Assembly (NCBI GenBank): GCA_050247075.1
Contig: JBFWUW010000029.1
Coordinates: 1-64,000 of the forward strand
Length of the DNA: 64,000 bases
DNA from: JBFWUW01 sp050247075
Lineage (GTDB): Bacteria > Planctomycetota > Planctomycetia > Pirellulales > JBFWUW01
Direction: 5' to 3'
Position 1 is the first letter of the stretch, and the number at the start of each line of letters is the position of its first letter. Shown here one piece after another: positions 1 to 7,996 of the stretch. The position numbers and the translations under genes were made by a program. The notes under the pieces were generated by a model. That model ran no database searches and was not told the origin of the DNA. It saw only the letters and a list, made by a program, of their open reading frames with translations.

Positions 1-48
1 ACCATCGGCTTCGGAGGCCGACGCTCTATCCAGTTGAGCTACGGGGAC
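1..48 (-). tRNA. tRNA-Arg(CCG), 5' part only
   Basis: Read on the minus strand, the tRNA starts at position 48 with the acceptor strand GTCCCCG, followed by a D arm (GCTC, AACTGGAT loop, GAGC) and an anticodon arm TCGGC/GCCGA closing the loop CTCCGAA. The central triplet is CCG, which reads the Arg codon CGG. The variable loop, T arm and 3' acceptor strand lie beyond the left edge of the window. Confidence 0.9.
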
Positions 49-414
49 TTGTGATTGGACCAACGACGGTCGGTGGCACGGCCAAAGGCGAGCCCCATTG
101 ATTGATCCGGCGGTCATTCTAATGTCCAAGAGTGAAGCTTGCCAGACGATGCGGGCCGTTTGGGTGACAACTGGCCGATTCCCGAACAGAATGGTCGGCT
201 CGCCGAGCATTTTCCATGATTTCGCATCGTACCGCCAAATGAGGTTGCACGACAAACGCTCCTAAGTGGTGTGCCAAGTTCCAGGAGATTGCAAGCCAAA
301 ACCTGGCTGAATGCAGGAACATCCCGCCAATTTGAGTACAATTGGCAAGAGTCGCTAGTTGCGGTTCCTCACTGGCGTTGTTGGATAGATGAACCTAAGT
401 CCGATTGATTTTCC
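49..414. other. Intergenic gap, no gene seen
   Basis: This gap lies between the divergent tRNA-Arg and the DUF1501 gene. Short open frames on the minus strand have no recognisable protein features. It must hold the promoters of both flanking genes, but I see no convincing -35/-10 pair. Confidence 0.5.
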
Positions 415-1905
415 ATGACACCACAACAAATTGCCGGCTTACCCATGACCGCCGCCCAGCGTGCCCGGGCGGCTTATCTTACGCGGCGGCAGTTCTTTGC
501 CCGGTCGAGTGGCGGCATCGGCGCGGCCGCATTGGCGTCGTTGCTCAATCCCGCGGCCTCCGCGGCGGAACCAAGGCAGCGCTACGGCGGCCTGCCCGAC
601 GTTCCCCACGCCCCGGCCAAGGCCAAGAGCGTCATCTACATGCTGATGAACGGCGCACCGCCGCACGTCGATCTGTTCGACTACAAGCCCGAATTGCTCA
701 AGTATCGCGGCCAAGAAATTCCAGAGAGCATCCATCGCAACCAGCGCGTCTCGACCATGACGCAAGGGGCCAAGAAGATCGCCTTTCCGGCGTTCACCGG
801 CTTCAAGCAATATGGACAGTCGGGTGCCTGGCTGTGCGACTTCATGCCGCATACAGCCTCCGTCGCCGACGAACTTTGCTTCGTCAAGTCGATGCACACC
901 GACGCCGTCAACCACGCCCCGGCGATTACTTTCTTTCTGACCGGTTCGGAAATGCCCGGCCGGCCCAGCCTGGGTGCCTGGCTGACCTACGGCCTGGGGA
1001 GCGAAACGCAAGACCTGCCCGGCTTTGTGGTGATGACCTCGCGCGACAAAGAGGCCACCTGCGGGCAGATTTTTTACGACTTTTATTGGTCCAGCGGTTT
1101 TCTGCCCAGCAAATACCAGGGGGTGCGGTTTCGCGGGTCGGGTGATCCCGTGCTGTACCTGTCCAACCCGGAGGGGATGAGCCGCGATGTCCGTCGCGGG
1201 CTGCTAGACGATCTGGCCTCGCTGAACGAGGAGCACTACCAGGAGTTTGCCGATCCCGAGATTGAAACGCGCATTTCGCAGTACGAAATGGCCTATCGCA
1301 TGCAGGCCAGCGTGCCGGAACTGACCGACTTTTCCACCGAACCCCAAAGCGTGCTGGAGATGTACGGGCCAGACGTGCTGCGGCAAGGCTCGTTTGCCTA
1401 CAACTGCCTGATGGCCCGCCGGTTGGTCGAACGGGGCACGCGGCATGTGCAACTCTTCCATGCTGGCTGGGATCATCACCGCAATCTATCGACGCAGTTC
1501 GAAATTCAATGCCGCGATACCGACCAACCGTCGGCGGCGCTAGTCAAGGATTTGAAAGCCCGCGGGCTGCTGGACGAAACGCTGGTCATCTGGGGAGGCG
1601 AATTCGGCCGCACCCCGTTCATCCAGGGAGACATCAACAACCGGCAAGCCTGGGGCCGCGACCACCATCCCTACGGCTTTACCGTGTGGATGGCCGGCGG
1701 CGGCATCAAGCCCGGCATATCGCACGGCGCGACCGACGACTTCGGCTTCAACGCGGTGGAAAAACCGGTCGGCGTGCATGACTTCCAAGCCACGATCTTG
1801 CACCTCTTGGGCATCGACCACGAGCGGCTCACCTTCCGCTTTCAGGGCCGCCAATATCGGCTGACCGATGTCCACGGCAAGCCGGTGCCAGAGATTTTGG
1901 CATAA
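415..1905 (+). CDS. DUF1501 domain protein (sulfatase-like fold), Tat-exported
   Basis: The 496-residue protein has a twin-arginine signal near its N-terminus (RRQFFARSSGG, then a hydrophobic Ala/Gly/Leu stretch ending about residue 45), so export in folded form is likely. The rest is a DUF1501 domain, a family related to alkaline phosphatase and sulfatases. Typical patches are visible: MLMNGAPPHVDLFDYKPE, TFFLTGSEMPGRPSLGAW, the LMARRLVERGTRHVQL segment and the C-terminal WGGEFGRTPF and HHPYGFTVWMAGGG motifs. DUF1501 proteins are very abundant in Planctomycetota, often paired with DUF1549/DUF1553 cytochrome-like proteins, but this copy stands alone. The substrate is unknown. Start: ATG 415 is used; ATG 445 in frame is an alternative closer to the Tat signal. 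A paralogue lies at 23881-25257. Confidence 0.9.
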   Translation: MTPQQIAGLPMTAAQRARAAYLTRRQFFARSSGGIGAAALASLLNPAASAAEPRQRYGGLPDVPHAPAKAKSVIYMLMNGAPPHVDLFDYKPELLKYRGQEIPESIHRNQRVSTMTQGAKKIAFPAFTGFKQYGQSGAWLCDFMPHTASVADELCFVKSMHTDAVNHAPAITFFLTGSEMPGRPSLGAWLTYGLGSETQDLPGFVVMTSRDKEATCGQIFYDFYWSSGFLPSKYQGVRFRGSGDPVLYLSNPEGMSRDVRRGLLDDLASLNEEHYQEFADPEIETRISQYEMAYRMQASVPELTDFSTEPQSVLEMYGPDVLRQGSFAYNCLMARRLVERGTRHVQLFHAGWDHHRNLSTQFEIQCRDTDQPSAALVKDLKARGLLDETLVIWGGEFGRTPFIQGDINNRQAWGRDHHPYGFTVWMAGGGIKPGISHGATDDFGFNAVEKPVGVHDFQATILHLLGIDHERLTFRFQGRQYRLTDVHGKPVPEILA

Positions 1906-1916
1906 CGGCCACAAAT

Positions 1917-2127
1917 TGTAGGAGGTGATTCCATCGCCATTGTAGAAGGCGTTTCCAACGCCGATGTAGGAGGCGATTCCATCGCCGATACCCCCTCTCC
2001 CGGTACTCCGGGAGAGGGTTGGGGAGAGGGCGATGCGGCGAGAGATTATCCAACCCGCCAGCCCTCACCCCGGCCCTCTCCCCGAGGGAGAGGGAGCTTA
2101 CTGAAGGCGATGGAATCGCCTCCTACA
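1917..2127. repeat. Tandem 22-bp modules plus nested palindromic element
   Basis: Three copies of a 22-bp module beginning TGTAGGAGG (or TGTAGAAGG) start at 1917, 1941 and 1965, an exact 24-bp period. The third copy (1965-1986) is matched by a perfect 22-bp inverted copy at 2106-2127, bounding a 163-bp element. Between the arms lies a GC-rich core containing CCCTCTCCCGGTACTCC and its partner CCCTCACCCCGGCCCTCTCC, which can fold into a large hairpin. A near-identical core occurs at 7857-7960 with different outer arms. The right arm ends 66 bp before the msrB start codon. Confidence 0.85.
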
Positions 2128-2193
2128 GCCAGGACTAGCCCCATCGCCTACAATGGTAACACTGCAAAACTACTCCAACGCGGGAGCATCCCC

Positions 2194-2742
2194 ATGACCG
2201 TTCGCCGATTGATTTTGGTGGCCGGGTTGGCCCTGGTGATCGGTTATTTGTCCGCCCGCGGATGGGGCATGTTGAACCGGCCGCAGCCCTTGCCACAGCA
2301 GGAGACCGCCATGTCCGAGAACACCACCGACCACGCCGCCGCGATGCCTAACTCCAACGACGATTGGAAGGCGAAGCTTACTCCAGAGCAATACAACGTT
2401 TGCCGCCACGGCGGCACCGAGCGTCCGTTTCAAAACGCTTATTGGGACTGCAAAAAAGAGGGCGTTTATCGCTGTGTCTGCTGCGATGCGGAACTCTTCA
2501 GCTCGGAACACAAGTTTGACTCCGGCACCGGTTGGCCCAGTTTTTGGGAGTCGGCCGATAAGAGCAATCTCAAGCTCGTCACCGATATCAGCCTGGGCAT
2601 GGTCCGCACGGAAGTCCGCTGCCGCCACTGCGACGCCCACCTGGGCCACCTCTTCGACGACGGTCCCCGCCCAACCGGACAGCGCTATTGCATGAACTCG
2701 GCGGCGCTGAAACTGGAGGAGAAGAAGAAAGAGGAGGAATAG
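2194..2742 (+). CDS. msrB: Peptide-methionine (R)-S-oxide reductase MsrB, membrane-anchored
   Basis: The 182-residue protein reduces methionine-R-sulfoxide in damaged proteins. Residues 5-21 are hydrophobic, giving a signal anchor, so the catalytic domain (about 57-175) probably acts in the periplasm-like space. Family marks are LTPEQYNVCRHGGTERPF, the zinc pairs C94/C97 and C143/C146, FDSGTGWPSF, HCDAHLGHLFDDGP and the catalytic C166 in RYCMNSAAL. C70 could be a resolving cysteine; this is inference. The tail is Lys/Glu-rich. ATG 2194 was chosen because earlier in-frame codons fall inside the palindromic repeat that ends at 2127. No MsrA is adjacent. Confidence 0.92.
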   Translation: MTVRRLILVAGLALVIGYLSARGWGMLNRPQPLPQQETAMSENTTDHAAAMPNSNDDWKAKLTPEQYNVCRHGGTERPFQNAYWDCKKEGVYRCVCCDAELFSSEHKFDSGTGWPSFWESADKSNLKLVTDISLGMVRTEVRCRHCDAHLGHLFDDGPRPTGQRYCMNSAALKLEEKKKEEE

Positions 2743-3167
2743 GGCTTTCAGTATGCGGGGTTCAGATATGTTGCCGGATTCTGTTGAAGAATCCCCAACG
2801 GTTGTAGCCGGTTCGATTCACCAGTTTTCCCGGCTTTAGAACCACCTAAAACAACTACACGCGGGCACTTCGGGGCTATTTTGGGCTAGGCGCAGTTGAT
2901 CCTGCCTGCCCAGATTATCTATACTTGGCTTGTTTTCCGCGTCGGCCAACATCGGTCTGGCGTGCGGGACGATATCTCGGCAAAATCTCCCCGCAATGCC
3001 AATGAGGTCGGCCAATAGCGCGTGCATTTCCGTTGCACCCGCAGCGCGGCCAGATCTGGCATTCAACTAGCAATCACCCCACCGGCATGGCAAACCGGTT
3101 CGTCATTCATCCGTTGAAGTTAGTGTTGGCCTAGTCCCGTCACGCGCCTTCGCCGAGGACGCATACC
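2743..3167. other. Intergenic region with a hairpin and possible promoter
   Basis: No gene is supported here. GGATTCT/AGAATCC (2776-2782 and 2788-2794, 5-nt loop) forms a 7-bp stem just after msrB but lacks a T run, so it is only a weak terminator candidate. The rest is unremarkable apart from a sigma70-like promoter listed separately. Confidence 0.4.
2896..2925 (+). promoter_or_regulatory. Possible sigma70-type promoter for the ketosynthase gene
   Basis: TTGATC (2896-2901), an 18-bp spacer and TATACT (2920-2925) resemble -35/-10 boxes. Transcription from here would leave a leader of about 235 nt before the TTG start at 3168, which is long, so the call is weak. Confidence 0.3.
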
Positions 3168-4433
3168 TTGCTCGTCACGGACCACGATTCCGACCCGATC
3201 GTCATTACCGGCATCGGTCTGCTTTCGTCGCTCGGCCTCGACCGGGAATCGACGTGGCAAGGACTGTGCGCCGGCCGTAGCAATGTTCGCCACCTGACCG
3301 GCTTGCAGGCCATCCCCGATGGCCTCATTTGCGGCGGCGTGGTCGATCTGCCCCAGCAACAGCCGGGCAGGATGAAAACCATCAGCCTGGCCCAATGGGC
3401 CACCACCGAACTGCTCCGCGACGCCTGCGTTACCACCAGTCCCGTCGATCGCACGCGGTTCGGCTGTTCCGTCAGCGGGCACATCGGCGACACCACCCAC
3501 ATCGGCGATGCCGTCGGCCAATGGGCCCCCGCCGCGCCGGGCGTCGTGCCGTGGTGGCATCAGTTCTTGCCCAACACCACTTGTGCCACCGTGGCCGAAC
3601 AGGCCGGCACGCAAGGTGCCCGCACGTGCCACTCGGTGGCTTGTGCCAGCGGTTTGATCGACATTTTGACGGCTGTCCGCAGCATTCGCGACGGCCAATG
3701 CGATGTGGCCCTGTGCGGCAGTGCCGAGGCGGTCCATCCCCTCTTCGCCGCTGGCTTCTACCAGATGAAGGTCTTGGCCCAGCACGAAGACCCCACCCAG
3801 GCCTGCTGCCCCTTCGATATTGACCGCCGTGGCTTTGTCATGGGCGAGGGGGCCGGCATGCTGATGGTCGAAAAACTCAGCCACGCCCGCCAGCGCGGCG
3901 CGCGGATCTACGCCCAAGTCATGGCGGGCAAAATGCTGGGCGAGGCCCACCATTTAACCTCGCTGGATGACCAGGGCGAAGCGGTCACCTACCTGATTCG
4001 CGCGGCCCTCAAGCAGGCCGGCCTGCAGCCGGAGCAGATTGGCTACATCAACGCCCACGGCACCGGCACGCAACAGAATGACCTGGTCGAGGCCCGCGGC
4101 ATCCGCCGTGCCTTCGGCAAGGCCGCGGACAACGTGTTGGTTAGCGCCAGCAAGTCGATGCTGGGGCACGCGGTCAACGCGGCCGGCAGCATCGAACTGG
4201 CCATCACCGCGCTGGCCCTGCGCGACGGCTTCGCCCCCCCCACGATCAATCTCCACCGGCAAGATCCGCAGTGCGAGATCGACTGCGTGCCGCTGGTCGG
4301 CCGGCGGAAGCAGTTTGAATACGCCATGAAGCTTTCGGTCGCCTTCGGCGGGCACTTGGCCGCCGTCATTCTTCGCCGCTGGGACGAATCCGACTCCGGC
4401 CGCCCCGCCCAACCCGTGCGGGCTTGCGCGTAG
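3168..4433 (+). CDS. Beta-ketoacyl-ACP synthase, FabF/KAS II-like
   Basis: The 421-residue thiolase-fold enzyme would condense acyl chains with malonyl-ACP. The Cys-His-His triad of elongating ketosynthases is complete: C159 in SVACASG, H297 in NAHGTGTQQND and H334 in SMLGHAVNAAG. The N-terminus VITGIGLLSSLG and the glycine-rich C-terminal AFGGHLAAVIL patch also fit. The start appears to be TTG 3168, eight bases after GAGGA; no better in-frame ATG lies before the conserved N-terminus. No acyl carrier protein, FabG or other fatty-acid gene is adjacent, so it may serve a special lipid or polyketide-like pathway rather than bulk synthesis. That role is inference. Confidence 0.88.
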   Translation: MLVTDHDSDPIVITGIGLLSSLGLDRESTWQGLCAGRSNVRHLTGLQAIPDGLICGGVVDLPQQQPGRMKTISLAQWATTELLRDACVTTSPVDRTRFGCSVSGHIGDTTHIGDAVGQWAPAAPGVVPWWHQFLPNTTCATVAEQAGTQGARTCHSVACASGLIDILTAVRSIRDGQCDVALCGSAEAVHPLFAAGFYQMKVLAQHEDPTQACCPFDIDRRGFVMGEGAGMLMVEKLSHARQRGARIYAQVMAGKMLGEAHHLTSLDDQGEAVTYLIRAALKQAGLQPEQIGYINAHGTGTQQNDLVEARGIRRAFGKAADNVLVSASKSMLGHAVNAAGSIELAITALALRDGFAPPTINLHRQDPQCEIDCVPLVGRRKQFEYAMKLSVAFGGHLAAVILRRWDESDSGRPAQPVRACA

Positions 4434-4472
4434 ACGTGGGCGTGGTGGAATTTCGCGGGGACTCGCCCCCTT

Positions 4473-4745
4473 TCACGTTGCGATAGGCGGCGAGCCCATG
4501 CCGGCTAGGCAAGCACCCGCAACCTTCAATCGTTCGGACAAGGTCGATTTGCTTAATGAAACAATCAGATCCTCAACGTGTCGCGCGCCCGGGATAACAC
4601 CGCCGGAAAGATCCGCGTGAAGGTCCTTGAGGTGCGCTTTCAGGTCATCAAGGCTCTCGCCTTGTGTCCAATAGTCTGGGTATTCCCGCAGATATCCCAG
4701 CCAATCATCGCCATCTTGCCACACCACGATTTTTACAGCGTGCAT
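4473..4745 (-). CDS. HicB-like antitoxin-family protein, no partner seen
   Basis: The 90-residue protein begins MHAVKIVVWQDGDDWLGYL and continues with YPDYWTQGESLDDLKAHLKDL. This is the compact HicB-type alpha/beta fold (degraded RNase-H-like), usually found in antitoxins paired with the HicA mRNA interferase. The residues after about 55 are not typical, and no ribbon-helix-helix or HTH DNA-binding tail is obvious. No HicA-like frame occurs immediately up- or downstream. It may be a solitary HicB, as is common, or a relic of a pair. It is convergent with the ketosynthase gene. Confidence 0.65.
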   Translation of the reverse strand: MHAVKIVVWQDGDDWLGYLREYPDYWTQGESLDDLKAHLKDLHADLSGGVIPGARHVEDLIVSLSKSTLSERLKVAGACLAGMGSPPIAT

Positions 4746-4994
4746 CCGTCTTGGCTCGTCAAAAGAAGTGTCGGCCCATTATCCAACTCTCAGTCTCCTC
4801 CACCGCGTCAGCCACCCGCAACTACAGCGTCATGAAAACCAGGGGACAGCCGTAATTGGAGCGTGGGGCCATCGCGCCTGGGTTGACGACCTAACATCTT
4901 GATGAAATTCATCTTACGAAATCGGCCGCGTCGCCTCCACCACAACGGCCCCCAAGACTGCCGTTACGCCGGAGCCTGATCGCTTGATCGAGGT

Positions 4995-5090
4995 TCAGAA
5001 GCAGACCGTAATGAATTCGACGAGTGCTCCAAAGGACATGTAGACGACGAGCAAACCCACCACTGCCAGCCACGCGGCCATTGAGTACAT
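4995..5090 (-). CDS. Possible 31-residue single-pass membrane peptide
   Basis: From ATG 5090 (second ATG 5081) the frame reads MYSMAAWLAVVGLLVVYM, then SFGALVEFITVCF and stop. Most of it is one hydrophobic helix, like known bacterial small membrane proteins. An in-frame TAG immediately precedes the first ATG. A good promoter-like pair (5124-5152, minus strand) would start transcription about 27 nt upstream. No Shine-Dalgarno sequence is visible. It has the size of KdpF but lacks its terminal Pro-Glu-x-Phe, and no kdp genes are near. Coding status is uncertain. Confidence 0.3.
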   Translation of the reverse strand: MYSMAAWLAVVGLLVVYMSFGALVEFITVCF

Positions 5091-5123
5091 CTATAAAATA
5101 AATGTATAAAAATATATTTTAAT

Positions 5124-5152
5124 AGTGTACACCTAGAACGTATATTGTACAA
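5124..5152 (-). promoter_or_regulatory. Sigma70-like promoter in an AT-rich island
   Basis: On the minus strand TTGTAC (5147-5152), a 17-bp spacer and TACACT (5124-5129) make a fair -35/-10 pair. It is followed by ATTAAAATATATT, strikingly AT-rich for this GC-rich genome. It points toward the small frame at 4995-5090. Confidence 0.4.
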
Positions 5153-5452
5153 TCACCAGTGTCCGGCTTTGCGCGCCGACGTGGCTTTTGCACGTCCAGC
5201 GGGCGCGAAGCCCCTAAACCGCCCAAGTATCGTCGTCCGCCGCGTGCTCGAACAGCATGGCCGTGTCGGGCGCTCGATCGGGCGGGTCACTTAATACGGC
5301 TACCGTTGCCGGCTGGTTGGCCAATTTGGGCGCGACGGCTTTCTCGCCGCTCCCTCCGCCAACTGGTACGTGCCAAGGGGCCTGCTCATATTTTTGAAAC
5401 GCGGTCGTTACGCGGGGCGCTGACGGTGCGCGCCGCCAGAATTCACGCTTTT

Positions 5453-5917
5453 TGCAGGCGAACCTGCACCACAACCCCCCGAATCACGGTAATTTTGGAA
5501 CAGGTAAGGCCGATTGGCCCCCGCCGTCGCGGCATGGCTCCCGCCGTGAGTTGGGACGCTCCATGCCTGGCGGTCGTCACCAAGACAGTCCGCGGTCCCG
5601 CCGATCCAGCCTGCAAAGCAGGAGCTTTGCGGCTATGTGTACCTGCACCACAACCCCCCGAAACACGGCAATTTTGGAGCTGGAAGCGTTTAAACCTACC
5701 GCCGCCATCGACTATCCATGTCCATCAACCCCGCGCCAGAAGCAGCACCCACTCGCGCATCCAGCCAGCAAAGCAGGAGCTTTGCGGCTACGTGTACCTG
5801 CACCACAACCCCCGTATTGGAACAGGTATCACGGCCGCGCGGACCAAAAGCCCCGCGATTTCGCGGGATAGAACCCGGATTGTTTACCTGCACCACACTG
5901 CGAAATGGTGCAGGTAA
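5453..5917. repeat. Four copies of a TACCTG-bounded palindromic repeat
   Basis: Copies lie at 5453-5507, 5605-5680, 5760-5828 and 5884-5917. Copies two and three share a leader (GCAAAGCAGGAGCTTTGCGG), then CCTGCACCACAACCCCC. Copies one and three end in GGAACAGGTA, an imperfect inverse of the TACCTGCACC start. The fourth is minimal: TTACCTGCACCA (5884-5895) and TGGTGCAGGTAA (5906-5917) form a perfect 12-bp stem with a 10-nt loop. The leader recurs inverted at 9503-9530. Confidence 0.8.
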
Positions 5918-6065
5918 CGTGGAACAAGAACCGCTCAGCCACTTTTCGTTCTTGTAACTACCTCACTCGATCCTGAAGTACAATCTTATCCATCCCAGCC
6001 AAGGCGCGGAACGCCGTGCGACATCGCGAGTTACCCATTTCCGCCGAGCCAAACTGCTATTCTCC

Positions 6066-6818
6066 ATGCCCCGACGCCTTTGGACGCGCGACGAAACTTT
6101 GGTGGCATTCAATATCTATTGCCGGACGCCGTTTGGAAAACTGCATAAGTCGAACCCCGACATTTTGGCCGTAGCGGCGGTATTGGGGCGGTCGGCGAAT
6201 TCAGTCGCCATGAAGTGCTGTAATTTGGCGGCCTGCGATGCGGCCCAGCAAGCGCGGGGGATTAGCGGCCTAAGCGGGGCCTCGTCCATGGACCGGCAGA
6301 TATGGCGGGAGTTTGAACTCGATCCCGAGCGCGTGGCCTTTGATGCCGAGTTGGCCTACGCCAGTCTGCTTAGCCAGCCGCCGCGGCAAGCAGCGGAAGT
6401 GGAGTGGGAAGATGTTGCCGGACTGGATATAGAAGTGACGGCCAAGGTCCGCGTCAACCAAAGCTTCTTCCGCTCGCTGATCCTGGCCGGGTATCGGGCG
6501 GAGTGCGCCGTGTGCGAGTTGCCATTTCCGCCACTGCTGGTTGCCTCGCACATTGTGCCGTGGGCCGAGGACAAGCGGCTACGAATGGATCCGCGGAATG
6601 GGATATGCTTGTGCGCCCTGCACGACAAGGCGTTCGACCGCGGGCTACTGCTGATTGGCGGCGACTACAAGATATCACTGGCGGATGAGCTAGCCGCCGC
6701 GAAACGCTTACCCAGCGTGGCCGCTAACTTTGGCCGCTTCGCGGGCGAATCCCTACGGCTGCCCGACCGCTGGTGGCCAGCACCAGAACTGCTACAGAAA
6801 AGGATAAACGCCATCTAG
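6066..6818 (+). CDS. HNH endonuclease family protein
   Basis: The 250-residue protein has a C-terminal HNH nuclease domain. The zinc-type pair C147/C150 (CAVCELPF) is followed by H162 in SHIVPWAED, N178 in DPRNGICLC, and H186 in ALHDKAFDRG, so the catalytic H-N-H order is complete. The N-terminus (RLWTRDETLVAFNIYC, then LGRSANSVAMK) resembles a small helical DNA-binding module that discriminates by spacing or motif. This architecture is known among putative restriction or mobile-element nucleases; no methyltransferase or specificity gene is adjacent. It follows a repeat-rich, gene-poor stretch, which fits an accessory gene. The target is unknown. Confidence 0.8.
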   Translation: MPRRLWTRDETLVAFNIYCRTPFGKLHKSNPDILAVAAVLGRSANSVAMKCCNLAACDAAQQARGISGLSGASSMDRQIWREFELDPERVAFDAELAYASLLSQPPRQAAEVEWEDVAGLDIEVTAKVRVNQSFFRSLILAGYRAECAVCELPFPPLLVASHIVPWAEDKRLRMDPRNGICLCALHDKAFDRGLLLIGGDYKISLADELAAAKRLPSVAANFGRFAGESLRLPDRWWPAPELLQKRINAI

Positions 6819-6851
6819 ATCGTCGCCAGACCATCAACTGCCACCCACCAC

Positions 6852-7781
6852 CTACGCCGCCGGGGCCATGTTGAATTCGCCGCTGATTAGTTCTTGCAGG
6901 TACTGGCCGTAGGCGCTGCCGGCTAGGGGGCGGGTGAGGGACTGAAGCTGTTCCGTGGAGATGTAACGCATCCGCCAGGCGATTTCCTCAGGGCAAGAGA
7001 TCTTGAGGCCTTGCCGGCTTTCGATGACTTCAATCAGCGTAGCGGCTTGCAGCAGGGCGGTTGGGGTGCCGGTGTCGAGCCAGGCCGTGCCGCGGCCCAG
7101 CCGCTCGACACGCAGGTCGCCCAGTTCCAGATAGGTGCGGTTGACATCGGTAATCTCCAGTTCGCCGCGGGCGCTGGGGCGCAGCGAGCGGGCAATCTCC
7201 ACCACCCGCTGGTCGTAAAAGTACAAGCCCGTCACCGCGTAGTTGGATTGCGGACGGGCCGGCTTTTCCACGATGTCCGTGGGGCGGCCTTGGCTGTCAA
7301 AACTGATCACGCCATAACGCTGCGGGTCGCGGACGTTGTAAGCGAAGACCGTCGCCCCATTGCCGTTGGCACCCGCCTTCCGCAAGGTGCCGGGCAGATC
7401 GTGGCCGTAGTAGATGTTGTCTCCCAAAATCAGGCAGACCGGGCTGTCGCCGATGAAATCCTGGCCGATCAAAAAGGCCTGGGCCAGTCCTTCCGGCCGA
7501 GGCTGTTCGGCGTATTGCAGTTGCAGGCCCCACTGCGAACCATCTCCCAACAGCCGGCGGAAATGGGGCAGGTCGTGCGGCGTGCTGATCAGCAGAATCT
7601 GCCGGATGCCGGCCAGCATCAGCGTGGAAAGCGGGTAGTAGACCAGCGGCTTGTCGTACACTGGCAGCAGTTGCTTGCTGACGACCTGCGTGGCCGGGTA
7701 CAGCCGAGTACCGCTGCCGCCCGCCAGAATGATTCCCTTGTGGAGCGCCGGCTCGACGCGCGGGCTGACAAAAGACGACAT
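6852..7781 (-). CDS. rfbA: Glucose-1-phosphate thymidylyltransferase RmlA
   Basis: The 309-residue enzyme joins glucose-1-phosphate and dTTP to make dTDP-glucose, the first step to dTDP-L-rhamnose. The N-terminal nucleotide-binding signature KGIILAGGSGTRLYPAT and SKQLLPVYDKPLVYYPL is intact, as are ILGDNIYYG, the EKPARPQSNYAVTGLYFYD segment and the sugar-binding RGTAWLDTGTP. It carries about 14 extra N-terminal residues relative to the usual roughly 290. rmlB, rmlC and rmlD are not in the window. A palindromic element ends 41 bp before its start codon and could influence its expression. Confidence 0.95.
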   Translation of the reverse strand: MSSFVSPRVEPALHKGIILAGGSGTRLYPATQVVSKQLLPVYDKPLVYYPLSTLMLAGIRQILLISTPHDLPHFRRLLGDGSQWGLQLQYAEQPRPEGLAQAFLIGQDFIGDSPVCLILGDNIYYGHDLPGTLRKAGANGNGATVFAYNVRDPQRYGVISFDSQGRPTDIVEKPARPQSNYAVTGLYFYDQRVVEIARSLRPSARGELEITDVNRTYLELGDLRVERLGRGTAWLDTGTPTALLQAATLIEVIESRQGLKISCPEEIAWRMRYISTEQLQSLTRPLAGSAYGQYLQELISGEFNMAPAA

Positions 7782-7821
7782 GATCGTTTCGCCTGAAGGG
7801 GTTTGCTTCCGTTGAATGCAT

Positions 7822-7996
7822 AAGGATTCGGTACGAAATAACTTCCCCTCTTGGCCCCCTCTCCCGGTACTCCGGGAGAGGGTTGGGGAGAGGGAGATGT
7901 GGCGAAATGGCCGCCATCAACCAAACCCTCACCCCGGCCCTCTCCCAGAGGGAGAGGGAGGTTCCAATGCGGAATTATTTCGTACCGTATCCTAAG
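7822..7996. repeat. MITE-like element with 22-bp imperfect terminal inverted repeats
   Basis: The outer arms are about 7820-7841 and 7976-7997; both contain GGTACGAAATAA or its inverse, with only a few mismatches over 22 bp. The core holds the same CCCTCTCCCGGTACTCC... and CCCTCACCCCGGCCCTCTCC hairpin halves as the element at 1965-2127, but the outer arms are unrelated to that copy. It occupies the divergent gap between rfbA (start 7781) and the gene at 8141. Confidence 0.85.

Larger units (their letters stand above)
4746..6065. other. 1.3-kb gene-poor region with repeats
   Basis: Long open frames in this stretch (for example 5159-5917 on the plus strand) are Arg/Pro/Thr-rich, contain translated repeat units and look non-coding. 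The region holds an AT-rich island (about 5082-5155) with a promoter and a tiny possible membrane-peptide gene on the minus strand, plus four copies of a TACCTG-bounded palindromic repeat between 5453 and 5917. It is flanked by HicB-like and HNH genes, as in a small accessory patch. Confidence 0.6.

Noticed and set aside
119..341. Small minus-strand open frames between tRNA-Arg and the DUF1501 gene
   Set aside because: Two overlapping frames without ribosome sites, domains or hydrophobic features; likely chance.
4746..4840. HicA toxin gene next to the HicB-like gene
   Set aside because: Minus-strand frames here are broken by stops and show no HicA-type GSHH motif.
4995..5090. KdpF identification of the tiny membrane frame
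   Set aside because: The size fits, but the Pro-Glu-x-Phe end of KdpF is absent and no kdpABC genes follow.
5159..5917. 252-codon plus-strand open frame
   Set aside because: It is Arg/Pro/Thr-rich and contains the same translated repeat unit (AKQELCGY-like) twice; it covers dispersed palindromes and is best read as non-coding.
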